A DNA stretch of 64,000 nucleotides from Calditrichota bacterium (GTDB lineage Bacteria; Zhuqueibacterota; Zhuqueibacteria; Zhuqueibacterales; Geothermadaptataceae). The position numbers were made by a program, and so were the translations under genes. The first letter of the stretch is position 1. Each line of letters opens with the position of its first letter. Of the stretch, positions 1-8,312 are shown in pieces. Location of the stretch: the NCBI GenBank assembly GCA_008501765.1, contig QQUE01000008.1, positions 62,001 through 126,000 of the forward strand. The letters run 5' to 3'. The notes beneath the pieces are model-generated. The model did no database searches, had not been told where the DNA came from, and was given only the letters and a program-made list of their open reading frames with translations.

Positions 1-439
1 TTTCGTCAAAAAGAATGTAGCGCTGTGTTTCACGCTGCCGGACGGCTACTGTTGCCAGACTCTCACTGTCGATGTGAAATTGCATGAATGCCGTTAAATC
101 CAAATCGCTTAAAATATCAACATTTTGCAGCAAAAATGGTTCGTTGCTATCAAAAAACCAGGATGCATTTTTTAATCCGCCCCCGGTATCAAGCAGCTCT
201 TTCTCTTGTGAAAAATCAATGTGGAGTCCAAAGCTGTTTCGGCTCTCGATAAAATCAATAATTTGCCCGGTAAAATGATGCACATTGATGATGATCTCGG
301 TAAATCTATGTTTTTTCAAACGCAAGATGACATGTTCGATCAGTGGAATCCCCTCAACTTCGACTAATGCTTTGGGTTTGCTTGCGGTAATTTTCCCCAG
401 CCGCGTGCCAAGTCCGGCCGCTAAAACCATGGCTTTCAT
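1..439 (-). CDS. Sugar-phosphate nucleotidyltransferase, MurU-like (partial)
   Basis: The gene runs off the left window edge, so only the first 146 or so residues are visible. They open with MKAMVLAAGLGTRLG and continue to SKPKALV, the nucleotide-binding signature of GT-A nucleotidyltransferases. A later NVDIL segment fits the metal-binding Asp. The family transfers a nucleotidyl group to a sugar 1-phosphate in the cytoplasm. It lies 6 bp downstream of an AmgK-like kinase on the same strand, the arrangement of the MurU/AmgK pair of cell-wall aminosugar recycling (known in Pseudomonas), so MurNAc or GlcNAc 1-phosphate is a plausible substrate. The ATG at 439 is chosen over the second Met four codons in because it keeps the normal length before the glycine-rich loop. 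The exact substrate is inference. Confidence 0.85.
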   Translation of the reverse strand, partial: MKAMVLAAGLGTRLGKITASKPKALVEVEGIPLIEHVILRLKKHRFTEIIINVHHFTGQIIDFIESRNSFGLHIDFSQEKELLDTGGGLKNASWFFDSNEPFLLQNVDILSDLDLTAFMQFHIDSESLATVAVRQRETQRYILFDE

Positions 440-445
440 AAATCG

Positions 446-1885
446 TTAATCGCCCTTCATTTCCTGCTCGCGGTGGCGCACTGAAATATCGAGATCGTAT
501 TTCTTCTCGAGAATTTTTGCCAGGTTATTGGCACAATAAACAGAACGGTGCTGCCCACCTGTACAGCCAAATGAAACCATCAGATCAGTAAAATTTCGTT
601 TCTGATAATTCTGAATTGAGCCGTCAACCAGGCGAACAATATTCAATAAAAACTGGTCAACTTCATATTCATTTTTGAGAAAATCGATCACCGGCTGATC
701 GTTTCCTGTGAGGTGTTTGTACTCCTCGTAGCGTCCTGGATTCGGTAGCGAGCGGCAATCAAAAACAAAGCCGCCGCCGTGACCTGTTTCGTCAACCGGG
801 ATGCCGCGTTTGTAGGAAAAACTCTGAATCCGCAGCCGCAGTTTGAGCTGGGCATTGCCAAGTGTGCGTAAAAATGAGGAGCGCACCAGCCGGGTCCAGG
901 CGTCTGTGAGTGCGGGTAACTTAATGGGCAATTCCGCTGTCTGGAGCAACCATTCGAGATTGCGGATGGCGAAGGGCACGCTTTTGAGAAAATGTTCTTT
1001 GCGTTCATAAAATCCACGAAAACCATAAGCACCCAACGCCTGCATAATCCGCACGAAAACATAGCCATAGTAATATTGCATGAATTCGTCTTTTTTGAAT
1101 TTATGTATTTTCCCCAGCGCATCAAGATAACAGTCAAGTAAATGATTTCTCACATCTTGTGGAATGTCTGCCTTGGCATCGAACAGGAGGGAGGCGACAT
1201 CGTATTGCAAAGCTCCGCGGCGGCCACCCTGATAATCAATGAAATAAGGTCGATCGTTAAGGAGCATGATATTTCTCGATTGGAAATCCCGGAAAAGAAA
1301 AAAATCACGCTCCGCGGTTAGCAGAAAATCGGTGAATTTATGAAAGTCATTTTCGAGATATTGTTCATCGAAGGGGATCTTGGCAAGTTTGAGAAAATAA
1401 TATTTAAAATAGTTTAAATCCCACATCATCGATTGTTTATCAAAACTGGATCGGGGGTAGCAGACATCAAAATTTAATTTCTGCCCGGCGGTAATTTGAA
1501 TGTGCGGCAGGGTTGTGATCACTTGCTCATAAACTTTTACAAGCTCATCGGGAAATCCACTTTCGTTGCGGTTTTCGGTCAGGAATTCGAAAAGTGTCAA
1601 ATCACCGAGATCTTCTTCGAGATAAATGCCTTTATCGATATCCTCTACATAGATTTCCGGGACATCCAACTTGTTTTCTTTAAACTGTTTGGAAAAGGTC
1701 AGAAACGCAATATTTTCGCGCCTGTCATCATTTTGAACGCCGATTGCCGTCTGTCCATTTTCCCCGAAAAGGCGAAAATATTTGCGATCGGAACCGTGCG
1801 CGCTCATTTGTAAAATCTGGCTCGGCTTCGAACCACTCCAGTTTTCATATAATTCGGTGAGTTGTTTTTTTATCGAAGTACTCAT
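446..1885 (-). CDS. Aminosugar kinase (APH fold) fused to RapZ C-terminal domain
   Basis: This 479-residue protein has two parts. Residues about 1-330 are an aminoglycoside-phosphotransferase-type kinase. Its catalytic loop is RDFQSRNIM near residue 200 and its metal-binding segment is FIDYQGGRRG near 215, both close to those of AmgK anomeric MurNAc/GlcNAc kinases. Residues about 345-479 are a RapZ C-terminal domain, recognised from GHGGGFVFDCRSLPNPGR and GCTGGQHRSV. In Enterobacteria the RapZ C-domain binds glucosamine 6-phosphate and the sRNA GlmZ. The RapZ N-terminal P-loop domain is absent. The start at 1885 (MSTSIKK) has a TGGA just upstream; the 21 codons before it look like untranslated sequence. 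The nucleotidyltransferase gene follows after 6 bp. The domain calls are firm; coupling of kinase activity to aminosugar sensing is inference. Confidence 0.85.
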   Translation of the reverse strand: MSTSIKKQLTELYENWSGSKPSQILQMSAHGSDRKYFRLFGENGQTAIGVQNDDRRENIAFLTFSKQFKENKLDVPEIYVEDIDKGIYLEEDLGDLTLFEFLTENRNESGFPDELVKVYEQVITTLPHIQITAGQKLNFDVCYPRSSFDKQSMMWDLNYFKYYFLKLAKIPFDEQYLENDFHKFTDFLLTAERDFFLFRDFQSRNIMLLNDRPYFIDYQGGRRGALQYDVASLLFDAKADIPQDVRNHLLDCYLDALGKIHKFKKDEFMQYYYGYVFVRIMQALGAYGFRGFYERKEHFLKSVPFAIRNLEWLLQTAELPIKLPALTDAWTRLVRSSFLRTLGNAQLKLRLRIQSFSYKRGIPVDETGHGGGFVFDCRSLPNPGRYEEYKHLTGNDQPVIDFLKNEYEVDQFLLNIVRLVDGSIQNYQKRNFTDLMVSFGCTGGQHRSVYCANNLAKILEKKYDLDISVRHREQEMKGD

Positions 1886-2025
1886 AAAAATCCATTCATT
1901 TTGAAAAATTATTGCAGAGAATGTAGAAAAACATGATGACAGATGCAAGAATGATCCCGGGTTAAAATCGCCACCCGGGATATAAAATCGGCAGGTCTGC
2001 AGATGGGATTGATATTATGGCAATG

Positions 2026-3591
2026 CTATAATTTCCCGGCTGTATTGAGCTGCGTTAAAATTTCTGTTTTATAAATTCTGTAATACTGGTTCGACAACAC
2101 GAGACGGGCTTTTAAAACCGGGTCAAAATCAGGATTTTCAGCACGTTGTTCCATCGCTTTGTCTAACGGTGTATCTCGCCTGCTAACGATGTATTCCGCC
2201 TTGAAAAAATTGACGATATCATCCAGTACAGTTTCCATGGATTTAGTTATACGATTCATATGCCTGCCGCGATAGGCCTGGCGAATTTCCCGTCCTTCTT
2301 TCATCGCGTAGAGTTTCATCGGCCGCAATCGCATGTGGCGGTCGAGATCGGTGATGATTATTTTGGCATCAGCAGCATCTTTGTTAAAATAATCGATCAG
2401 CTGTTGCACTTCTGGCCGCATGTAGCCTATTGGGGACACGGACCATAACCGTTCTGTGAGGGATGAATGGGGACCGCGCTCAAAAGCTAAAATTGCGAAT
2501 ATCCATGTGAAGCTGCTGATAGCAATTAACAGCAACCCACGCACAGCTTTACCATTCATGTAGCGTTGATACAAAGAATAAAATCCATAGGCAGCATAGG
2601 GCACCATGAGAACGCCGCTCAAAATTGTATAGCGGACGAGAATAACTTTACCGCTGAAAAGCTGTGTGAGCATAAAAAATAAATTTATAAGAAATAATGT
2701 ACGGAAATTTCTGTTTTTAAATATTCGTAAAACCCCCCACAATCCGCCCAGAAAAACCGGAGGTGTTAATGTTATTAATAAAACACCGGGAATAAATGCG
2801 AGAAAGTAAATTATAGTAAATTTATGTCCGAGAAAATATTTTACGACTTCGTTGAATAAACGGTGGGATTCTTCAACAATGACCATTGCTGGAAGCGGGT
2901 GTCCCGTACCTATGTAATTTCCGAGCATCCAAAGTCCGACAGGGATCATCACCGCGATCCAGAAAATCATGCTCGCTTGAAAAAGGTGGCTGCGGAAATC
3001 AAAAAAATCTTTGAAATCCCGGGGCGTATCTAACCAAAGCAGGGGCAGCAGTGGAATAAAAAGCATGCCCTCATAACGCGCCAGGCAAGCCAAACCAAGT
3101 GAGAATCCACTGATTATCAGAAATTTAATCTGCGTATCGTTCGCATATTTGAAAAGATAGGCAAGGGCAGTGATCATAAAAAAAACAAATGTGGATTCAC
3201 TCCCGGTTACTGCTGAAAATTTTACATGTAAGGTGTAAAATGAAAGTAGAAACAGAGATAAATAAGCAATGCGTCGGTTGAAATATTCTTTACACATAAT
3301 ATAAAATGGGAAAAAAGTTAATAATCCCATTATCAGGCTCACAACGCGTGGTGTGACAAGCGGATCGTTCCACAAAAGAAGGCCAAGCCCAATAAACGTG
3401 ACATGCAGCACACCGTATTGCTCCACGAGTGTGTTATCCGTCATCAAATAAGGGGCTTCAATCCATTTCATCGCCATGCGAATGCGCGGCATGAAATCGT
3501 CAAACGCATCGATGCTGAGCGCGAACGCGATTAACCGGAATGTTAAGAATAGACCAAAAGTAATAATAAAATACTGGGTTGTTTTACGCAT
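2026..3591 (-). CDS. Integral membrane glycosyltransferase, GT-C/PMT-like
   Basis: This 521-residue protein has about ten hydrophobic segments and a soluble C-terminal tail of about 120 residues. An acidic DAFDDF lies in the first loop after transmembrane segment 1, where GT-C enzymes (ArnT, PMT, GT39/GT83) carry their catalytic acids. Such enzymes move a sugar from a polyprenyl-phosphate donor to a protein or lipid at the membrane. It is in the same direction as the two aminosugar genes downstream, but 140 bp away, so it may be a separate unit. The acceptor cannot be told from sequence. The leading ATG at 3591 starts a normal inner-membrane signal anchor. Confidence 0.75.
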   Translation of the reverse strand: MRKTTQYFIITFGLFLTFRLIAFALSIDAFDDFMPRIRMAMKWIEAPYLMTDNTLVEQYGVLHVTFIGLGLLLWNDPLVTPRVVSLIMGLLTFFPFYIMCKEYFNRRIAYLSLFLLSFYTLHVKFSAVTGSESTFVFFMITALAYLFKYANDTQIKFLIISGFSLGLACLARYEGMLFIPLLPLLWLDTPRDFKDFFDFRSHLFQASMIFWIAVMIPVGLWMLGNYIGTGHPLPAMVIVEESHRLFNEVVKYFLGHKFTIIYFLAFIPGVLLITLTPPVFLGGLWGVLRIFKNRNFRTLFLINLFFMLTQLFSGKVILVRYTILSGVLMVPYAAYGFYSLYQRYMNGKAVRGLLLIAISSFTWIFAILAFERGPHSSLTERLWSVSPIGYMRPEVQQLIDYFNKDAADAKIIITDLDRHMRLRPMKLYAMKEGREIRQAYRGRHMNRITKSMETVLDDIVNFFKAEYIVSRRDTPLDKAMEQRAENPDFDPVLKARLVLSNQYYRIYKTEILTQLNTAGKL

Positions 3592-3849
3592 TGAGCTGCC
3601 TCATATATTGAATCTATGAATTGTAATATGTTGTTGGACGGGATTAAATAATTACCTGGTTCTCTAATTTATTAAACATACCGAACAATCGAAAAAAACG
3701 CAGATTAAATCCCTTGTTTGCACGTGTCAATTTTGTGTTAATTTGTTGGCAAGACGTTGATTTACCGTTTATTTTAAAACAAAATTCGCAAATTTTGGAT
3801 AAATTTGTGTCAAATCAGGCCGGATTTTTGTGAAAATTAGAAAAAATAA

Positions 3850-3878
3850 TTGACAACATGAAAAAAACACCTTACTTT
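3850..3878 (+). promoter_or_regulatory. Sigma70-like promoter for the 3982 small gene
   Basis: TTGACA at 3850-3855 and TACTTT at 3873-3878 are separated by exactly 17 bp. They sit in an AT-rich gap of about 390 bp between the divergent membrane glycosyltransferase and a 65-residue gene starting at 3982. Nothing else was seen in the rest of the gap (3592-3849). Confidence 0.55.
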
Positions 3879-3981
3879 TCCTATGTGCAGGATGCCAACC
3901 ACCAGACAACAGGGATGACATCTCCTTCATCAAACTTTTCCTTTTGCTGATGAGTCACACTCAAAAAATGAGGTGGTCATA

Positions 3982-4179
3982 ATGTCAATCGGTAAAACAC
4001 TTGTGAATCTCTCTCACCGCGATCGATGGCTTTTATTTTCAACACTCGTCCAAAGTGACAAAAATTATGTCCCGGACGGAACCCGCCAGATAAATCCATT
4101 TATCGATCAGAATGAATCATTTGAGAACCGTTTTTTTAAAAAAGCCGAACGCATTTCGCGCTTGCGAGGGATCACCTGA
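3982..4179 (+). CDS. Small hypothetical protein, 65 residues
   Basis: The protein is basic and mostly hydrophilic, with no membrane segment and no motif I recognise. It begins MSIGKTLVNLSHRDRW and ends SRLRGIT. The ATG at 3982 is chosen because AGGTGG at 3971-3976 is well placed as a ribosome binding site; a GTG at 3973 lies inside that site. A promoter with a 17-bp spacer lies 100 bp upstream and a hairpin with a T-run lies 90 bp downstream, so this looks like a self-contained single-gene unit. That context is the main reason to believe the gene. Its function is unknown. Confidence 0.55.
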   Translation: MSIGKTLVNLSHRDRWLLFSTLVQSDKNYVPDGTRQINPFIDQNESFENRFFKKAERISRLRGIT

Positions 4180-4270
4180 TTCACATTGGTGTAAAAATTG
4201 AGGAAAGAGACAACTGGGTTCCTGCTTATTCCTAACTTTTGATTTTTGAAAATTTTCGTATAAATCAAAC

Positions 4271-4300
4271 AAAAAGCCGGCATCTGTGCCGGCTTTTGTT
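4271..4300 (+). terminator. Rho-independent terminator
   Basis: AAAGCCGGCA and TGCCGGCTTTT form a GC-rich stem with a short loop, followed by a T-rich tail (TTTTGTT). It closes the transcript of the 65-residue gene that ends at 4179. Confidence 0.75.
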
Positions 4301-4317
4301 ATAATAGAAAGGCAATT

Positions 4318-4491
4318 ATGTTATATCGCTTGGTTCCGACTTTGATACTGTCATTAGGGCTTTATTTTGCCTTAAATACGGTTTACAATATTTATAATTC
4401 CGGCGTCACCAGCACACGATTATTGATGATATTACTCAGTATTGTCCTCGTAGTTCGCGGAATTTGGTTGTTGCGTTCACCGGTTAGATAA
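4318..4491 (+). CDS. Small membrane protein, 57 residues
   Basis: A short reading frame starts at ATG 4318 after GAAAGG (4308-4313) and ends at TAA 4491. The product has two hydrophobic stretches (about residues 4-20 and 35-52) joined by a polar loop, NIYNSGVTSTR, so it should be a small two-helix inner-membrane protein. It ends RSPVR, a positively charged tail. No homologue is recognised. The frame is intact with a good ribosome binding site directly after a terminator, which supports it as a real gene, but the short length leaves doubt. Confidence 0.5.
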   Translation: MLYRLVPTLILSLGLYFALNTVYNIYNSGVTSTRLLMILLSIVLVVRGIWLLRSPVR

Positions 4492-4533
4492 ATTCCCCAC
4501 ACCGGATTCTCCCTTCAAATCATTTCTTTTTTG

Positions 4534-4562
4534 TTGATTTTAACTGCATTGCATAGTACTTT
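4534..4562 (+). promoter_or_regulatory. Sigma70-like promoter upstream of the NTF2-like gene
   Basis: TTGATT at 4534-4539 and TACTTT at 4557-4562 are separated by 17 bp. They lie 120 bp before the start of the gene at 4682. A short palindrome, GTTGAATTTTTCAAC, follows at about 4598-4612 in the likely leader. Confidence 0.45.
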
Positions 4563-4681
4563 GATGCATGTCCTTTTTATTGAAAGACTTATAGGGTGTT
4601 GAATTTTTCAACCCAACCCCTGAAATCGTCAGTTTTGCTCACAAATTTACAATCTCATTTTTAAATAACTAAAGGCTTCAA

Positions 4682-5176
4682 ATGAATTCCATGGTGGATC
4701 AGATATTCACTTTTCTGATTATTCTCATTTTTGTGACTGCTTTTGGATTGATGTATAAAAGTTGGTTGGACAAAAAACAGAGCGGCAAGGAAACGCGCAA
4801 GAAGAAACAGGAAATCCTCATAAATATTTTGAAGAAAAAAGCTGAATACTATCAATCCAAGTTTGTTGCCAATGATATCGAGGAAATAAAATTGATGCTG
4901 GCAAAGGATTATTCGCTTCTCGTTCGCGGAATTCCTTACCGCATTGATGGAATTGATGAAGCGGTTAAATGGCTGCAAAAAGCCATGGAAGAATCACCGG
5001 GACAGAGCATAATCGATCAAAGAATAACCCTGATAAACGATGACGCCGGCATAATCACTTTTAATTGGCTGCGTGGCGGAGCGTCAGGGAAAACGACCCA
5101 CGTTTGGCGGCATCAATTTGACGATGGCTGGCATCTCGTGCATGAGCACACTAGCTACAATCCGAATGAAAAATAG
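4682..5176 (+). CDS. Membrane-anchored NTF2/SnoaL-like protein
   Basis: The 164-residue product has one N-terminal transmembrane helix (about residues 7-27), a basic linker rich in Lys (KKQSGKETRKKK), and a C-terminal domain of about 125 residues. That domain follows the NTF2/SnoaL pattern: an acid-rich helix, the DGIDEAVKWLQ segment, then strands ending in WRHQFDDGWHLVHEHTS. The WxxxxxDGWxxxHxHxS ending is typical of the SnoaL-like and CaMKII-association families. These fold as a cone with a ligand pocket, sometimes enzymatic and sometimes only for oligomerisation. AAAGG sits just ahead of the ATG at 4682. The fold is likely; the role is unknown. The next gene, a lipoprotein, starts 36 bp later and may be co-transcribed. 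Confidence 0.65.
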   Translation: MNSMVDQIFTFLIILIFVTAFGLMYKSWLDKKQSGKETRKKKQEILINILKKKAEYYQSKFVANDIEEIKLMLAKDYSLLVRGIPYRIDGIDEAVKWLQKAMEESPGQSIIDQRITLINDDAGIITFNWLRGGASGKTTHVWRHQFDDGWHLVHEHTSYNPNEK

Positions 5177-5212
5177 ATAATTTACAATAATGTTGGATTC
5201 CCAGGAGGAAAA

Positions 5213-5545
5213 ATGAAAATCCGAATGAGCATAGTGTTGATCGCGGCATTCTTTGTTTTAAGTTGTGCCGGTGGTGTTAAAGTAGCCGATATCGAGGCGC
5301 AGCCGGGAAAATACAACGATAAAAATGTTAAAGTTAAAGGCAAGGTCGTACAAACTTTTGCCGTTCCGTTTTTATCCCAAAGTTTGGTAAAAATTGATGA
5401 TGGCACCGGCGAAATTTGGGTGAAACCCTACGGAAAAGTACCGTTTAAAGGCGAAAAAATCAGCGTCGACGGAACATTGAAAGTTGGGTTGACCATCGCG
5501 AACCAGAATCTTGGCTTTATTGTTATCGAGAAAGAGAAGAAATAG
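5213..5545 (+). CDS. OB-fold lipoprotein
   Basis: The 110-residue protein starts with a lipoprotein signal peptide whose lipobox is VLSC (Cys18), so the mature chain should be lipid-anchored and exported. The rest reads as an OB-fold: VKVKGKVVQTF, then IDDGTGEIWVKPYG, then KISVDGTLKVG, similar to the small exported nucleic-acid-binding-like OB domains of the YgiW or tRNA-anticodon type. The ligand is unknown. An AGGAGG at 5203-5208 makes this one of the strongest ribosome binding sites in the region. Confidence 0.75.
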   Translation: MKIRMSIVLIAAFFVLSCAGGVKVADIEAQPGKYNDKNVKVKGKVVQTFAVPFLSQSLVKIDDGTGEIWVKPYGKVPFKGEKISVDGTLKVGLTIANQNLGFIVIEKEKK

Positions 5546-5639
5546 CTGTTTTAAATTTAAGTAAGTTGTATATTTAAATTGTGTGGTTGGAAGTTCAACA
5601 AATTATAATGTGCCAAATTTATAAACGTTGAGGGGTAAT

Positions 5640-6971
5640 ATGGCAATTAACGCTTTTTTGAGTTCAAGTTTTTCTTCCGAAGATTTAGAGTTGATTTCCC
5701 GCGTCAAGGAATTACTAAACTCAGTGGGGATTCACCCAGTTCAAGCAGAAAATCCATCCGAAATACCAAATGATATCATTGCGATGATAGAACAATATGA
5801 TTTATTTTGTGCTGTTCTAAGCGAACGAAGTCATGGAAATATTCCAGAAGCGGTCTCCTTTGAGCTAGGAATTGCATTAACTAAAAAAAAGAACATAATA
5901 GTCTTCCGGGAAGATAAAATTCCAGTCCAAAGTATGTACTCTGGAAAGCTTCAGAAAGCATTCAATAGGGCAAAAATAATAAATCGGGATGAACAAGAAT
6001 TTGATAAGTTATCAAAAACCGTTGAAGATCTACTCAAAATATATGGTTTTGATCCACCATCTTTACTACTTGAGAATAATACTATAAAAAGATATGAATT
6101 TGCAAAAGAGCAGGCTCAGCTTTTAGGAAGTACGATTCTACGCTATTATAATGATGTGTTTTATAAAAATTCAGTTCGAAATTCTAAAATACAGAATTAT
6201 CCGACAGAAGCGGATATTGTTGCTAATCGAATAATTCAGAGGGAGATAGAAAGGGATCGGGAGTTTGGAAAAGATAGATTTATTTCTGAGGAAGATAATA
6301 ATAACCCTGAAAAAAAAATCAGTGAATTAGTAGCACAATCGGATGATCGTTCTGAATACACTTGGGTTATTGATCCTTTAGATGGGACCCTAAATTTTGC
6401 CTATAATTTCCCATTTTTTGGTGTATCAATTGGGGTATTAAAAAATACAGAGCCGGTAATTGGGGTAGTTTATAACCCTACAACTCAAGAAATTTATTGT
6501 GGATTAAAAGGGAGGCAGTCCGAATGCATTGACTTAAGAACTGGGCAGAAAAAGCTATTGAATGTGATAGATTACAAGACCGAATTACGAGATTCAATAC
6601 TAATGACGCATCTATCAACGAAAGAACCAGGAAGACTTAAAACAATTGAAGTACTCAATCCAATTATGAAACATTGTCGAAATGTGCGAATGCTTGGATG
6701 TGGTCAAATGGCCCTAATTTCCATAGCATTACGACAATTTGATATCTTTTTCAATTATTCAACTAATATTTGGGATGTTATTGCGGGAGCAGTAATTCTA
6801 TCTGGAGCTGGAGGGTACGTTACTACGTCCTTAACAAAAGATTCAAGGTGGAATCTATTTTCGCAAGGGATATTAGCAGCATGTAATGATAACATTGGGA
6901 ATAAAATCAGAGAATTGTTAGCCGCAGAATTGCAGGATGACTTTCCGAATTTAATGGGAAGAAAAAGCTGA
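5640..6971 (+). CDS. TIR-like domain fused to inositol-monophosphatase-family phosphatase
   Basis: This 443-residue protein has two domains. Residues about 1-130 look like a TIR or nucleoside-deoxyribosyltransferase-type Rossmann domain: a first strand NAFLSSSF, an AVLSERS segment, and AVSFELGIAL with Glu75 where NAD- and nucleoside-cleaving members carry the catalytic acid. Residues about 150-430 are an IMPase-family phosphatase with all metal-site motifs: TEAD, SEED at about 216-219, IDPLDGT at about 244-250, and IWDVIAGA at about 377-384. IMPases hydrolyse inositol phosphates, 3'-phosphoadenosine 5'-phosphate or NADP, depending on the subfamily. The ATG at 5640 follows GAGGGG at 5630-5635; a TTG at 5628 is too early. 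The gene is visibly more AT-rich than its neighbours, which suggests transfer. Both domains are intact; substrate and role are unknown. Confidence 0.8.
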   Translation: MAINAFLSSSFSSEDLELISRVKELLNSVGIHPVQAENPSEIPNDIIAMIEQYDLFCAVLSERSHGNIPEAVSFELGIALTKKKNIIVFREDKIPVQSMYSGKLQKAFNRAKIINRDEQEFDKLSKTVEDLLKIYGFDPPSLLLENNTIKRYEFAKEQAQLLGSTILRYYNDVFYKNSVRNSKIQNYPTEADIVANRIIQREIERDREFGKDRFISEEDNNNPEKKISELVAQSDDRSEYTWVIDPLDGTLNFAYNFPFFGVSIGVLKNTEPVIGVVYNPTTQEIYCGLKGRQSECIDLRTGQKKLLNVIDYKTELRDSILMTHLSTKEPGRLKTIEVLNPIMKHCRNVRMLGCGQMALISIALRQFDIFFNYSTNIWDVIAGAVILSGAGGYVTTSLTKDSRWNLFSQGILAACNDNIGNKIRELLAAELQDDFPNLMGRKS

Positions 6972-7063
6972 AAATGATACGGTTGAAATACCCTTAGGAC
7001 TGTTATACTAACTAATATTTTAGTGAAACAGACTATGTTTAGAGATCAAAAATATTACAAGGA

Positions 7064-7345
7064 TTATTTCTTTTTAAACAATTCATCCAGTTTTTTGCGG
7101 GCTTCTTCGGCGCTTTTGTCAATGGCCGGTTTCTCAGAAGCAGGCTCGAAATATCCGCAAAAATTTCCAGACTCTTTGTTGGAAACAAGTTCGGCTATCG
7201 GCTCCTTGCATTGCTGTGGAGCATGCAAATCATAAAACCGGCAATTCTTGCAGCAGTGCAAGTAGCTCGAGCATTTGGGGCAGGTTTCTTGCCGGCGCAC
7301 AGGCAAATCTACCGATATTTCTGACTGACAGTGATGGCAATACAT
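7064..7345 (-). CDS. Zinc-ribbon protein, 93 residues
   Basis: The N-terminal half holds paired CxxC motifs (CHHC, CPKC) and then a second cysteine cluster, CCKNCRFYD, HAPQQC, NFCGYF, so it should bind one or two zinc ions. The C-terminal third is a charged helix, ARKKLDELFKKK. No enzyme motif is visible. A very strong GGAAGGA lies just upstream of the ATG at 7345. It is transcribed away from the GT2 gene, sharing a 108-bp divergent upstream region with it. Similar small zinc-ribbon proteins occur in many bacteria without an assigned function. Confidence 0.7.
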   Translation of the reverse strand: MYCHHCQSEISVDLPVRRQETCPKCSSYLHCCKNCRFYDLHAPQQCKEPIAELVSNKESGNFCGYFEPASEKPAIDKSAEEARKKLDELFKKK

Positions 7346-7453
7346 CTATTTTCCTTCCATTTAATTTAATTCACCTTCAATTTCACCCAAAAGTTTACGA
7401 GTAAATTTTGTATCTTTAAATTACTTCGATTAAAGTAAATATACAGGCCAAAA

Positions 7454-8302
7454 TTGCAAACAAAGAATGCCACAATCTCGGTAATTATCCCGACATTCAA
7501 CCGGGCGGACTGGATTTCTGGCTGCATCGATTCTGTGCTCAACCAAACAATGCAACCGGATGAAATTATAGTTGTCGATGATGGCTCTGATGACAAAACA
7601 GCAGAATTATTAAAACAATATCCCACAGTAAAAACGCATTTTCAGAAGAACAAAGGACCGAGTTCGGCGCGCAATCTGGGCGCAGAAAAAGCAACAGGGG
7701 AGTGGCTGGCATTTTTAGATTCAGATGATCAGTGGACACCGGAAAAACTACAAAAGCAGCACGATTATCTATGCCAGAATCCCACACTTAAAGTTGTTTA
7801 CACCGATGAAATCTGGATTCGCAACGGCCGTCGAGTGAACCAAAAAAAGAAACATCAAAAGCATGGCGGGTCGATCTACCGGCACTGCCTGCCACTCTGT
7901 ATCATTAGCCCTTCATCGATTTTGATCGAAAAAAAACTGTTTTTCAATTTGGGCTGTTTCGATGAAAATTTGCCTGCCTGCGAAGATTATGATCTTTGGT
8001 TGCGACTGGCCCTGCGTGAAAAAATCGGATTCCTTGATGAGCCTTTGATTGTGAAAAACGGAGGGCATGTGGATCAACTTTCCCGCCAATGGGGCCTTGA
8101 TAAATACCGCGTCATTGCCCTCGAAAAAATACTTGATGATCCGGATTTGCAAGGTGAAAACAGGCACAAAACCTTACTTGAAGTAATCAAACGCTGCCAA
8201 ATTTTAATTCTGGGATATACGAAGCATGGGAATCTCGAAGAGGCGAACAAATTTAAGCAGAAAATCACAAGGTGGCAAAGTGAAATTGACTGCAGAATTT
8301 AG
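7454..8302 (+). CDS. Family 2 glycosyltransferase
   Basis: The 282-residue protein begins with ISVIIPTFNRADW and IIVVDDGSDDKT, the nucleotide-sugar-binding N-terminus of GT2. It has the DxD-type metal motif in FLDSDDQW (residues about 93-100) and the acceptor-side acids in ACEDYDLWLRL. There is no transmembrane segment, so it acts at the cytoplasmic face on a lipid- or protein-linked acceptor. The start is a TTG at 7454 preceded by CAGG at 7443; no in-frame ATG precedes the conserved ISVIIP strand. Donor and acceptor cannot be inferred. Confidence 0.85.
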   Translation: MQTKNATISVIIPTFNRADWISGCIDSVLNQTMQPDEIIVVDDGSDDKTAELLKQYPTVKTHFQKNKGPSSARNLGAEKATGEWLAFLDSDDQWTPEKLQKQHDYLCQNPTLKVVYTDEIWIRNGRRVNQKKKHQKHGGSIYRHCLPLCIISPSSILIEKKLFFNLGCFDENLPACEDYDLWLRLALREKIGFLDEPLIVKNGGHVDQLSRQWGLDKYRVIALEKILDDPDLQGENRHKTLLEVIKRCQILILGYTKHGNLEEANKFKQKITRWQSEIDCRI

Positions 8303-8312
8303 CTGTGGGCCT

